Assembly (NCBI RefSeq): GCF_025989145.1
Contig: NZ_JAPDNQ010000001.1
Span: 1,364,001-1,428,000 of the forward strand
Length of the DNA: 64,000 nt
Direction of reading: 5' to 3'
DNA from: Microbacterium sp. SSM24
GTDB taxonomy: Bacteria; Actinomycetota; Actinomycetes; Actinomycetales; Microbacteriaceae
Both the position numbers and the translations under genes were made by a program. The notes beneath the pieces were generated by a model, which worked only from the letters and a program-made list of their open reading frames with translations, had not been told where the DNA came from and did not search any database. Shown piece by piece: positions 48,984 to 57,900 of this stretch (position 1 is the first letter of the stretch; every line of letters begins with the position of its first letter).

Positions 48984-49757
48984 ATGAGAATCGACCTGAG
49001 TGGGCGAGTCGCCCTCGTCACCGGATCCAGTGCGGGCATCGGGCGGGCGATCGCGGAATCGCTCGCCCGGGCTGGCGCGGACGTCGTCGTGAACGGGCGC
49101 AACTCCGCGCGCGTCGCAGAGGTCGCCGCCGAGCTCGGCGCGCGCGGCATCGCCGCAGACGTCAGCACCGCGGACGGCGCACAGCAGCTGTTCGCGCAGC
49201 TGCCCGATGTCGACATCCTGGTGAACAACACCGGCGCCTTCCCGGCGCGGCCGGTCTTCGACATCGAGGATGCCGAATGGCGCGACCTGTTCGAGACCAA
49301 TGTGCTGTCGGGGGTGCGACTCACGCGCCACTACGGCCCGCGGATGGCGGAGCGCGGACTCGGCCGCATCGTCTTCGTCTCGAGCGAGGCGGGCGTGCAG
49401 CCGCCGACGAACATGGTGCACTACGGGATGACGAAGACCGCCCAGCTCGCCGTCTCGCGCGGTTACGCCCAGGCGCTCGCCGGCACGGGCGTCACCGTGA
49501 ACAGCGTTCTCGCCGGCCCCACCATGAGCGATGGAGTGCTCGCGATGTGGGACGACCTCTACCCCGGCCTCGATCGCGCGGCCCAGGAGGCGCAGTTCAT
49601 CGCCGACGGGCGGGTCGCCGGGTCGCTCCTCGGGCGCGTCATCCGTCCGGAGGAGATCGCGCACCTCGTCACGTATGTGGCATCCGACTACTCGTCCGCG
49701 ACGACGGGCCGTGCACTGGGCGTCGACGGAGGCCTGGTGCCGACGATCCTGCCCTGA
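48984..49757 (+). CDS. Short-chain dehydrogenase/reductase
   Basis: A 257-residue SDR enzyme with the Rossmann motif TGSSAGIGRAIAESLA near residue 12, the NNTG-type motif ILVNNTGAFPARP, and the YxxxK active site in VHYGMTKTAQLAVSR. The C-terminus is TTGRALGVDGGLVPT. It follows the hydrolase by 33 bp, likely the same transcript. Substrate is not evident. Confidence 0.9.
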   Translation: MRIDLSGRVALVTGSSAGIGRAIAESLARAGADVVVNGRNSARVAEVAAELGARGIAADVSTADGAQQLFAQLPDVDILVNNTGAFPARPVFDIEDAEWRDLFETNVLSGVRLTRHYGPRMAERGLGRIVFVSSEAGVQPPTNMVHYGMTKTAQLAVSRGYAQALAGTGVTVNSVLAGPTMSDGVLAMWDDLYPGLDRAAQEAQFIADGRVAGSLLGRVIRPEEIAHLVTYVASDYSSATTGRALGVDGGLVPTILP

Positions 49758-49771
49758 GTCCCTGACACGCC

Positions 49772-49804
49772 GATGGCCCCGGTCCGCAGTGGACCGGGGC
49801 CATC
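49772..49804 (+). terminator. Bidirectional terminator hairpin
   Basis: GATGGCCCCGGTCC (49772-49785) pairs with GGACCGGGGCCATC (49791-49804) around GCAGT. It lies between the SDR stop and the convergent CsbD-like stop, so it can serve both. No long U-tract. Confidence 0.75.
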
Positions 49805-49820
49805 GAACTCGTCGGGGGAC

Positions 49821-49994
49821 TCAGCTGCTGAAGGCGTCCTTGACGTCGTCGCCGGCCTTCTTCAGGTTGGCCTTGGTCTGGTCGGCCTTGCCCTCGGCTT
49901 CGAGGCGCTCGTTGTCGGTCGCGTCGCCGACGGCCTCCTTGGCCTTGCCCTTCATGTCTTCCATGTTGTGCTTGATGTCGTCGCCCATACCCAT
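49821..49994 (-). CDS. CsbD-family stress protein
   Basis: A 57-residue hydrophilic helical protein matching CsbD, with KHNMEDMKGKAKEAVGDATD and LEAEGKADQTKANLKKAGDD. Such proteins accumulate in general stress in many bacteria; molecular role is unclear. ATG 49994 or 49988 are both possible. A longer open frame exists upstream but is not coding. Confidence 0.88.
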   Translation of the reverse strand: MGMGDDIKHNMEDMKGKAKEAVGDATDNERLEAEGKADQTKANLKKAGDDVKDAFSS

Positions 49995-50156
49995 GGCGAT
50001 CCCCTTTCCGTTGCGGACTCGTGGTCCGGTGGCCGATCGGGCCGACGTGGTCGGCTCGTGCTTCGACGCTACGACCGCACCCGCGGCGGTCGCACACGGT
50101 TGCATTTCACGGATCGGGGGCGTAGCCTCCGCAGCCGCGCGACGGCTGCGCGATGG

Positions 50157-50597
50157 CTAGGAGACGGCTGCGCGCACCAGTTCGGTGACCCTCTTCTCGA
50201 CTGCCGGGGTCCAGGCGCGGACGGCGAAGCCGATGGGCCAGAAGTCGCCGTCGTCGAGGTTCGCGCGGTCCTCGAAGCCGATGGTGGCGTACCGCGTCTT
50301 GAACTTCTTCGCCGGCTGGAGGAACACGACGATCTTGCCCTCGGCGTTCGCGTAGCCGGGCATCCCGTAGTAGGTCTTCGGCACGAGGTCGGGCGCGACC
50401 TCCGTGACGACCTCGTGCAGGCCCTCGGCGAGCGGCTTGTCCTCGGGCTCGAGCTTGGCGATCGCGTCGAGCACGGACTTCAGGCCGGCCTCGCGGCTCT
50501 TGCCCGCCTTCTCCTGGGCGCGCAGCTCCTTCGCGCGCTCCTTGACGGCGGCGCGCTCGTCGGCGGACAGTCCCTCGGATGTGGTCTTCTCGGCCAT
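50157..50597 (-). CDS. DUF1801/YdhG-like protein
   Basis: A 146-residue protein of the DUF1801 (YdhG) group. An acidic, Lys/Ala-rich N-terminal helix region (SADERAAVKERAKELRAQEK) leads to the core VVTEVAPDLVPKTYYGMPGY and KIVVFLQPAKKFKTRYATIG. The group has been called iron-chaperone-like, without firm evidence. ATG 50597 follows GGAGACC. It is monocistronic. Confidence 0.75.
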   Translation of the reverse strand: MAEKTTSEGLSADERAAVKERAKELRAQEKAGKSREAGLKSVLDAIAKLEPEDKPLAEGLHEVVTEVAPDLVPKTYYGMPGYANAEGKIVVFLQPAKKFKTRYATIGFEDRANLDDGDFWPIGFAVRAWTPAVEKRVTELVRAAVS

Positions 50598-50716
50598 GGT
50601 GGTCTCCTTCACGAATCCCGGTCGCTTCGGCGACCCGTGCCGGCCACGCTACGCGGGGTGGGCGAGCCGTGCTTCTCCGATCCTGACCGATGCCTCTCGA
50701 CCCTCCGAATGGGGAC

Positions 50717-50766
50717 TCGCCAAGACACGCCGTGCGCAGTGTCTTCGCTCCGGCGTGTCTTGGCGA
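50717..50766. repeat. Palindromic element copy A
   Basis: TCGCCAAGACACGCCG (50717-50732) and CGGCGTGTCTTGGCGA (50751-50766) form perfect 16-bp arms around 18 bp. A related copy lies at 51262-51318, on the other side of the PPOX-like gene, and half-copies appear near 54915. Confidence 0.85.
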
Positions 50767-50792
50767 CTCGATGGGTCTGCGAGGCTGGAGGG

Positions 50793-51176
50793 GTGCTGAC
50801 CGATGCCGCCCTCGAGTTCCTCGCGGAGTACCACCTCGCGACCCTGTCGACCCTCGGACGCCGTGACCGCGTCCACGCGGTGCCGGTGGGCTTCACCTTC
50901 GAGGACGGAATCGTGCGGGTGATCGGCACCCGCGGGTCGCAGAAGTTCCTCAACGCCCAGCGCAGCGGGCGCGCCGCCGTGTGCTCGGTGGACCGCGCGC
51001 GGTGGATCAGCTTCGAGGGTCCTGCGGTCGTGAAGGATGAGCCGGATGCCGTCGCCCACGCCGTCGCGCTCTACGCCGGCCGCTACCGTCAGCCGCGGGT
51101 GAACCCCGACCGGGTCGTCCTCGAGCTGACGGTCGACCGCGTCCTCGGCTCGCCCCAGTTCACGAGCGCGCGCTGA
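50793..51176 (+). CDS. PPOX-class (F420/FMN-type) oxidoreductase
   Basis: A 127-residue split-barrel protein resembling F420-dependent PPOX-class enzymes. It opens LTDAALEFLAEYHLATLSTL, then HAVPVGFTFEDGIVRVIGTR and AVCSVDRARWISFEGPAVV. Cofactor is not provable from sequence. GTG 50793 follows GGAGG. It is bracketed by two copies of a palindromic element. Confidence 0.8.
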   Translation: MLTDAALEFLAEYHLATLSTLGRRDRVHAVPVGFTFEDGIVRVIGTRGSQKFLNAQRSGRAAVCSVDRARWISFEGPAVVKDEPDAVAHAVALYAGRYRQPRVNPDRVVLELTVDRVLGSPQFTSAR

Positions 51177-51261
51177 CCTCGCGCCAAGAGCGCACGCTGA
51201 CCTCGACCCCGCGCCGCGGCGCGCTGACCTCGCCCTCGCGCCGCGGCGCGCTGACGGGCGT

Positions 51262-51318
51262 CGAGTCGCCAGGACACGCCGTCCACGCGGCAGAACTCCG
51301 GCGTGTTTTGGTGACTCG
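51262..51318. repeat. Palindromic element copy B
   Basis: CGAGTCGCCAGGACACGCCG (51262-51281) pairs with CGGCGTGTTTTGGTGACTCG (51299-51318) with three mismatches. It resembles copy A at 50717-50766. Just before it, GCGCGCTGACCTCG-type tandem repeats fill 51177-51255. No gene lies in this stretch. Confidence 0.8.
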
Positions 51319-51335
51319 CGGAATGGACGGTCGGG

Positions 51336-52352
51336 TCAGAACCCGATGGCGGCCTTGTAGACGGGCAGCAGGCCGGTGCGCACGCCCGATGCCGAAGGCT
51401 TCGGCTGGAACACGCTCGAGTTGTGGTTGCCCTCGATGACGGCGGGGCCGTCGGGGGTGATCGCGATGTCCCATCCGACGTAGCGGATCTGGGGGATGCG
51501 GCGCACGATGTCCTCGAGCAGCACGAGCACCTCGTCGTACTCCGGCACCGCGAACCCGACGATCGACGTACCGGTCTTGGGGTGCGTCGCATAGACGTTG
51601 CTGTTCTTGTCGACGCCGGGGTAGAGCGCGACGCCGTGCTCGTCGAGAAGCGTGAACATGCCGCCCGAGGCGAAGTTGTCGATCGAGGCGCCGTTGCCGA
51701 TGCGCAGCACCGCGGCGAGCAGATGCAGGGTGTCGGCATCCGGGTCGTAGTACGTGATCATGCGCAGCGTGTTCACGCTGTCGGGGTAGAGCGACGACAT
51801 CGCCTCGTGCTGCACGAGCAGCTCCTCGACGAGCGTCTGGTCGGCCTCGATGAGCCGGGCGCGGAAGGCCGCGGCATCCGTCGCCTCACTCGCCGGGTAC
51901 ACCGAGATGCCGGAGCCGCCCTCGGACGCCGCGGGCTTGGCGATGACGCGCCCGTGCTTCGCGACGAACGCGCCGACCTCGTCGTCGGTGGCGGTGCGCG
52001 CGTCGATCCACTCGCGGTGGATGACGTCGGCGAACTCGCCGTAGAAGCTGATCTTGTCCTCGAACCGGTGATATGCGGCGGGGTCGTTGTAGAGCTTCGT
52101 GATGCTGTTCGACTTCGGGTGGGTCATCCACGTCTTGCGCTCGCGGGCGTTGAGGAGCCGGATGTCCCACACCGCGTAGTCGCGGAACCCCATGTCGTAG
52201 CGCACCGAGCACCACAGCATGTCGGCGATGATCACGGGCAGCGGCGCCTTGGAGACCTTCTGCACCTGCCGGCCGAACTCGATCAGGTTGCTCGGGCGCA
52301 GTCTGCGCGCGCGGTTGAGCAGATACCCCACCCGGGCACTCCCTGCACTCAT
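51336..52352 (-). CDS. ATP-grasp protein, sugar-transfer-associated type (paralogue 1)
   Basis: A 338-residue ATP-grasp protein resembling the sugar-transfer-associated ATP-grasp family. It contains GRVIAKPAASEGGSGISVY (the nucleotide-binding Lys and Gly loop), LVEELLVQHEAMSSLYPDSV and the C-terminal metal site in AVIEGNHNSSVF. The N-terminal part has WCSVRYDMGFRDYAVWDIRL. It may form a peptide-like or ester bond on a surface polysaccharide precursor; this is family-based inference. It is 22 bp after its paralogue on the same strand. Confidence 0.82.
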   Translation of the reverse strand: MSAGSARVGYLLNRARRLRPSNLIEFGRQVQKVSKAPLPVIIADMLWCSVRYDMGFRDYAVWDIRLLNARERKTWMTHPKSNSITKLYNDPAAYHRFEDKISFYGEFADVIHREWIDARTATDDEVGAFVAKHGRVIAKPAASEGGSGISVYPASEATDAAAFRARLIEADQTLVEELLVQHEAMSSLYPDSVNTLRMITYYDPDADTLHLLAAVLRIGNGASIDNFASGGMFTLLDEHGVALYPGVDKNSNVYATHPKTGTSIVGFAVPEYDEVLVLLEDIVRRIPQIRYVGWDIAITPDGPAVIEGNHNSSVFQPKPSASGVRTGLLPVYKAAIGF

Positions 52353-52374
52353 GTCGCGAACCTTCCTGCGGGCT

Positions 52375-53400
52375 TCAGAATCGCATCGCGGCACGATAGC
52401 GCGGGAGCAGCCCCCGGCGGATGCCCGACACGGTCGGCTTGGACTGGAACACGCCGCTGTTGTGGTTGCCCTCGATCACGACGGGAGCCTCGGGCGTGAT
52501 CGCGATGTCCCACCCGATGTAGGGGAGGGCGGGAACGCGGCGGGCGACCCGATCGACCAGCGCGAGGATCTCGTCGTAGAGCGGCACCTGGAACCCGGTG
52601 ATCTCGACACCGGTGATCGGATGCGTCGCGTACGCGTGCGCCTCCTCGTCGGCGGCGGCGTGGAGGGCGCGACCGTCGTCTCCGAGCATCGTGTACATGC
52701 CGCCGCTCGAGAAGTTGTCGATCACCCCGCCGTTGCCGATCTTGAGCACGGAGGCGAGCACGTGGACCTCGCCGTCGGGATCGAGGTAGCTGACGACCCG
52801 CAGCGAGTTGACGCTGCCCGGGTAGAGGCGTGCCATCTCGGGATGCTGCGTCAGCAGCTCCTCGATGAGCGTCTCTCCTGACGCGATCAACTCGTCGCGC
52901 AGTGCCGCGGGGTCGGTGATGCCGGCGGTCTCGCGCACCGTGATGCCGTTGCCGCCCACACCGCGCGGGTTCTTGGTGATGACGCGATCGTGCCGCCGCA
53001 GGAACGCGCCGAGCGCGGCCGCGTCGACCTCCTCGACGTCGAGCCACTCCCGGCCGAGCTCGTCGCCGAAACGGCGTGCGAACTGCAGCTTGTCGTCGAA
53101 GATCCCCCGCTGGCTGTCGTCGTTGAAGCGCCGCGACAGGTGGAACGACCGCGGATCGGTCATGTACGTCTTGCGCTCGCGCCCCTTGAGGATGCGGAAG
53201 TCCCACTCCGAGTAGTTCTCGAACGTGGTCTCGTAGCGCACCGCGCACCAGGCCATGTCGAGCACGACCCACCAGCGCGGAGCGCGGGTCAGCTTGGCCG
53301 ACTGCGCGGCGAACTGATTCACCCGATCGAAGTCGAACGAGACCACGCGGCGCACGAAGAAGCGCGCGCGGCGGAAGAGCCGGTCGACCGAGGAGGGCAT
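52375..53400 (-). CDS. ATP-grasp protein, sugar-transfer-associated type (paralogue 2)
   Basis: A 341-residue protein closely related to the neighbouring gene. Matching segments are WCAVRYETTFENYSEWDFRI, RVITKNPRGVGGNGITV, LLTQHPEMARLYPGSVNSLR and VIEGNHNSGVFQSKPTVSGI. It differs in the central ligand loop and in an N-terminal basic stretch. The pair forms a two-gene operon that probably arose by tandem duplication. Transcription probably begins upstream of 53400. Confidence 0.82.
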   Translation of the reverse strand: MPSSVDRLFRRARFFVRRVVSFDFDRVNQFAAQSAKLTRAPRWWVVLDMAWCAVRYETTFENYSEWDFRILKGRERKTYMTDPRSFHLSRRFNDDSQRGIFDDKLQFARRFGDELGREWLDVEEVDAAALGAFLRRHDRVITKNPRGVGGNGITVRETAGITDPAALRDELIASGETLIEELLTQHPEMARLYPGSVNSLRVVSYLDPDGEVHVLASVLKIGNGGVIDNFSSGGMYTMLGDDGRALHAAADEEAHAYATHPITGVEITGFQVPLYDEILALVDRVARRVPALPYIGWDIAITPEAPVVIEGNHNSGVFQSKPTVSGIRRGLLPRYRAAMRF

Positions 53401-53519
53401 CCACCCATCCTATGTGGCGGCCCCGCACGTCCCCGGGGCCGCGGGGGCGGCATCCGCTCGGCTTGTCGTCACCGGCCGCGCGGCCTAGCGTGAGGTGTCG
53501 ACCGACCCGTGGAGCACAC

Positions 53520-54899
53520 ATGACCTCGCAGCCCGATCAGATGCACGCCATCTCGGAGGACACCCGTCACACCGTGGACGACGTCCTCGGGTACGCGCGA
53601 CGCCGCGCGCTGTACGAGGACATCCCCCTCGACAAGCCGATGCGGCCGAACGATCTGGCGCGTCTCGCATCGGGCTCGATCACCGACGAGGGGATCGGCG
53701 CGCGCCGCGCCATCGCACTGTTCGAGAACGTGCTCGCGCCGGCGTGCATCTCGACGGACCACCCCGGGTACCTCTCCTTCATCCCCTCCGCGCCGAGCAA
53801 GGCCTCGCTCGCGTTCGACGTCGTGGTGTCGGCATCCGCCATCTACGGCGGCTCGTGGATGGAAGGCGCCGGCGCCGTCTTCGCCGAGAACGAGGTGCTG
53901 CACTGGCTCGCGCGCGAGTTCGGTCTGCCCGCAACGGCCGGCGGGGTGTTCGTGCAGGGCGGCACGATCGGCAACCTCTCGGCGCTCGTGACGGCACGGG
54001 ATGCCGCGCGCCGCCGCAACCGCGAGGCCGGCCATACGGATCCCGCCCGGTGGGCGGTCGTGTGCAGCGCCGAGGCGCACTCGTCGATCGCCTCTGCCGC
54101 CGCGGTGATGGACGTCGACGTGATCACGGCCGCACCCGATGCGCAGGGGCGCCTGCACGGCGACGCGGTCGCTCGGGTGCTCGACGAGCACGGCGGCGCG
54201 GTGTTCGCCGTCGTCGCCACCGGCGGCACCACGAACTTCGGGATCGTCGATGACATCGCCGGCGTCGCGGCCGCCACGAAGGAGCGCGGCGTGTGGCTGC
54301 ACATCGACGGCGCCTACGGGCTCGCCGCGATGCTCGTGCCCGAGATGCGTCCCGTGTTCGCCGGTGTCGAGCGGGCGGATTCGGTGATCGTCGATCCGCA
54401 CAAGTGGCTGTTCGCGCCGTTCGACGCCTGCGCGCTGATCTACCGTGAGCCGTCGCTCGCGCTGCAGGCGCACACGCAGAAGGCCGAATATCTCGACACG
54501 CTGACCGACTCCCCCGACTGGAACCCGTCCGATCTCGCCGTGCAGCTCACGCGCCGTTCGCGCGGGCTGCCGCTGTGGTTCTCGCTCGCGACCCACGGCA
54601 CCGATCAGTACCGCGCCACCGTCCAGTACGGTATCGACCTCGCGCGTCGGATCGCCGACGAGATCGAGCGCCGAGACGGCGTCTCGCTCGTGCGCGAACC
54701 GCAGCTGTCCGTCGTGGTGTTCCGGCGCGAGGGATGGACGGCCGCCGACTACCAGGCCTGGTCGGACCGCCTTCTCGAGGAGCAGCGCGCCTTCGTCGTG
54801 CCGAGCTCGCACGCCGGCGAGCCGGTGCTGCGGTTCGCGATCATCAGCCCGCTGACGACCTACGAGCTGCTCGTCGACATCCTGGACTCGCTCAGCTGA
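53520..54899 (+). CDS. PLP-dependent group II decarboxylase (aromatic amino acid type)
   Basis: A 459-residue fold-type I PLP enzyme. The cofactor lysine lies in SVIVDPHKWLFAPFDACALI, and the phosphate-binding region shows GGVFVQGGTIGNLSALV. The His of the aromatic decarboxylase core is in LHIDGAYGLAAML. Family members decarboxylate aromatic amino acids or related compounds; substrate cannot be stated. ATG 53520 is in frame; the open frame starts earlier at 53412. It is convergent with the 1,509-residue gene. Confidence 0.9.
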   Translation: MTSQPDQMHAISEDTRHTVDDVLGYARRRALYEDIPLDKPMRPNDLARLASGSITDEGIGARRAIALFENVLAPACISTDHPGYLSFIPSAPSKASLAFDVVVSASAIYGGSWMEGAGAVFAENEVLHWLAREFGLPATAGGVFVQGGTIGNLSALVTARDAARRRNREAGHTDPARWAVVCSAEAHSSIASAAAVMDVDVITAAPDAQGRLHGDAVARVLDEHGGAVFAVVATGGTTNFGIVDDIAGVAAATKERGVWLHIDGAYGLAAMLVPEMRPVFAGVERADSVIVDPHKWLFAPFDACALIYREPSLALQAHTQKAEYLDTLTDSPDWNPSDLAVQLTRRSRGLPLWFSLATHGTDQYRATVQYGIDLARRIADEIERRDGVSLVREPQLSVVVFRREGWTAADYQAWSDRLLEEQRAFVVPSSHAGEPVLRFAIISPLTTYELLVDILDSLS

Positions 54900-54942
54900 C
54901 CCGCCCTCAAACCCTGGCGACTCGATCGTGGGCGACTCGGGG

Positions 54943-57900
54943 TCACCGTGGGTCGATCACCTCACTCGCGATCAGGTCGCCGAGCACCGACTCGCGCTGG
55001 AGGCGCATCGCGCCGAGGGGGGATGCCGCGTCGGCCGGCACGATCCTGACCGTCTCGCCCGCCTGCGCGGCGGGGGCGGCGTAGACGGCCTCGGAGGTCG
55101 TGTTCCACCGGAACTCGCCTTCGGCGACGGCCGCCCCGTGGCGCACGGCGATGCCCGGGCGTCCCGGCATCCAGCGCACCTCGGCTTGCACCCCTGACGC
55201 GACGCCCAGTGGGAGCGTCCAGCCCAGGCTCCCGGCCGCCGAGGCGACCGAGAGCGATGCCGACACGGTCTTCTCCAGACCTGAGGTCGTCATGCTCAGC
55301 GACGGACGGTCCCCCGCCATCCGGAGCGCCGTCACGGTGTCGACGGTGCCCGACGCGAGCGCCGACGAGAGCCGCACCAGGCCGCCGCGCGCGACGATCG
55401 CATGACGGTACTGCCCACCCCGGCCCCGCAGCGTCACCCGAAGATCGTCGGGGACGGGGCCGCGGAACGCGACGACGTCCGGCCCGCCCACCCTGTCGTC
55501 CTCGGCGTGGATGAACGCCGCGTGGGGAAGCGCCCCCACCGTGATGATGGTGTCGAGGTCGATGCTCGGCCGGAGGCGGAGGTCCGTCTCGAGCTGATCC
55601 GCCCAGTCGCCCGCCTCGAAGGCGATCGGCCCCCAGGAGTCCTTCGCCGTCGCCCAGCCGGGCAGGACGGCCGCGGACTGCAGTGCGGTGGTGGCGCGCT
55701 CGATGTCCAGCGCCTGACCGGACACCAGCCCGGTCAGGAGCGAGGCCTGCGCGGCCAGCCGCTCCTGCCCGCGCAGCACGTCGATCCAGGGGTTCTCGGA
55801 TGCCGCGGCATCCGGTTCCCGCTTCTCGGCGATGCCCGCCCTCGCGGCCGCGGCGCTGAGCACCGCCTGACCGCGCCACTCGTCGAGCAGCTCGCGGCGC
55901 TGGTCGCCGACGAGCTTGCGCCCCCCGCTCTCGACCTGCGAGATCGCGGCGCCGTCGCTCGTCATGATCCCGCCCACGAGACAGGCCAGCTGCGTGACCA
56001 TGTCGAAGTTGGGTGTGCGCAGGGGCGACATGACGGTCTGCTCGGGGATGTCCATCATGTAGCGCTCGCCGATCGACCCGCGCTCCCAGCGGCCGGCCTC
56101 CCAGTCGTCGTACATGCCGTCGGGCTTGATCGTGTACGAGCCGTCCGGGTGGACCTCGAACATCGAGGCGTCGTTCGTGCTGCCCGCCGTCCACGGCACG
56201 TTCGAGTCGGCGATGTACATGCGACGGATGCCGTCGGGCTGCTGATCGCAGTGGTACACGAGGACCGCGTGCCCGGCATCCTTCTTCCGGAACGACAGGA
56301 TGACCGGAAGCCCGCGGTCGGTGCTGCTCTTCACCCGCGACCACACGTTGCGGGGGTCGCAGTAGTCGGCGGAGAGCTTGGCGGCGATCTTCCACAGGAC
56401 CACGCTCGACGCCTTCTGCGTGCCCTGCGCACGGTTGATCACGCGCCAGACGCCGTCGTCGCGCTGATCGCTGGTCTGCAGAGACAGGGGCTGCGGGATC
56501 TGGCCGAGTCCGTTGAACGCCCGCTGCGCCGACACCGAGAAGCCGAAGCAGTTGCCCCCGTCGGCGACGTCCTCGTACTCGGCGTCGTAGTACCAGCTGT
56601 CGAACGGGTCGGTGAAGTAGTTCACGTCGTCGCCGTCGATGTCGACGAAGGTCTCCTTGTACATCGTCCAGGGCAGGTGGTCGCGGCCGGCGTTGCGGAA
56701 CCGCCAGAAGTGCTGCTCGCGCATCCGCGCCTGGTCCTTCGTGCTGGGCAGGGTGATCGCGTACGAGAACTTCACGTCGCCCTGGTCGGCGTTGCTCGGC
56801 GTCCACTCGGTCGGCCCCTCCTCGAGGTGCGGTCCGAACGTGTCGGCGAAGCCCCAGAATCCGTCGCCATAGGTCCAGGTGCGGTCGAGGGTGGCCAGGT
56901 GGTCGTTCTTGCTGAGGCTGTCGTAGTCGTATGCCTCGATGCGCACGCGGACCGTCGTGTCGGGGCGCAGGGTGAAGGGAGCGGTGGTCCAGTCCAGGTC
57001 GACGGCGGTCGTCTGGCGGGGGCTCTGGCGGCTGAGCACCTCGACCCCGTCGACCCACACCCAGCCCTTCACGAAGAGCTCGGCTGTCGTGTCGCTGCGC
57101 GGCAGCGGTGTGAACTCGACGCCGTCGTCGATGTTCTGCGCCGACACCCGGGTGATGGATGCCTGGAACTGCTCGAAGATCCCGGTCTGAGGGGTCCTCG
57201 CCAGCACGCCGGCGGTGAACGGCTGCCACTCCAGGCCGCGCCCGCCGCCGGACTGCACCTCGCTGGTCGGCATGCCGTACCGTCCGATCCCGCCGTTGGT
57301 CGTCCAATGGGCGAGGAAGTCGCCCGAGATGGCCACGGCTCCGATGTCGCCGCGCCAGTAGACGGCCCCGTACTCGAAGAACGACACCCGAGCCCCGGCG
57401 TGACCCTGCACGTCGGACTCGTCGCTGGTCGGGAAGCCCCAGGGGGTGGCGCCGGTGGGGAAGTTGCGCAGCGCGCGCTCGAGGATCGCGCCGTGCACCT
57501 CGTGCGCGCCCGTGGCGGCCGACCAGTAGATGCGTCCTCCCGCGAACTCGGCGTAGGCGCCGCCGACGATCGAGGTCTGGCTGTAGCGAGGGAGACCGAG
57601 GAAGCCGTCCGCTGCTCCGAGGAGCAGCCAATGGGCGAGGATCTCGTCGTAGAGGTCCATGATCCCGCCGCTGCCGCTGCCGGTGTGGAGCAGGAGCCCG
57701 TTCTGGAACATCTGCGCGCGCGGTCCGCGGATCGCGTACTTGGCGCCGTCCGAGATCACCTTCACCTCGACGCCGAGCCTGCTCGACTCCTCGACGAGAG
57801 CGAGGAAGTCGGGCGCAGCATCCGTCAGCGTCACCGTGTCCCACTCGGCACCGGGGCTCAGCGCGGCCGTGAGTGCGGGAACGTCCAGCAGCGCCGACGG

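Noticed and set aside
49773..50792. Plus-strand extension upstream of the PPOX-class gene
   Set aside because: It lies across CsbD, DUF1801 and a palindromic element; the GTG 50793 gives the family start.
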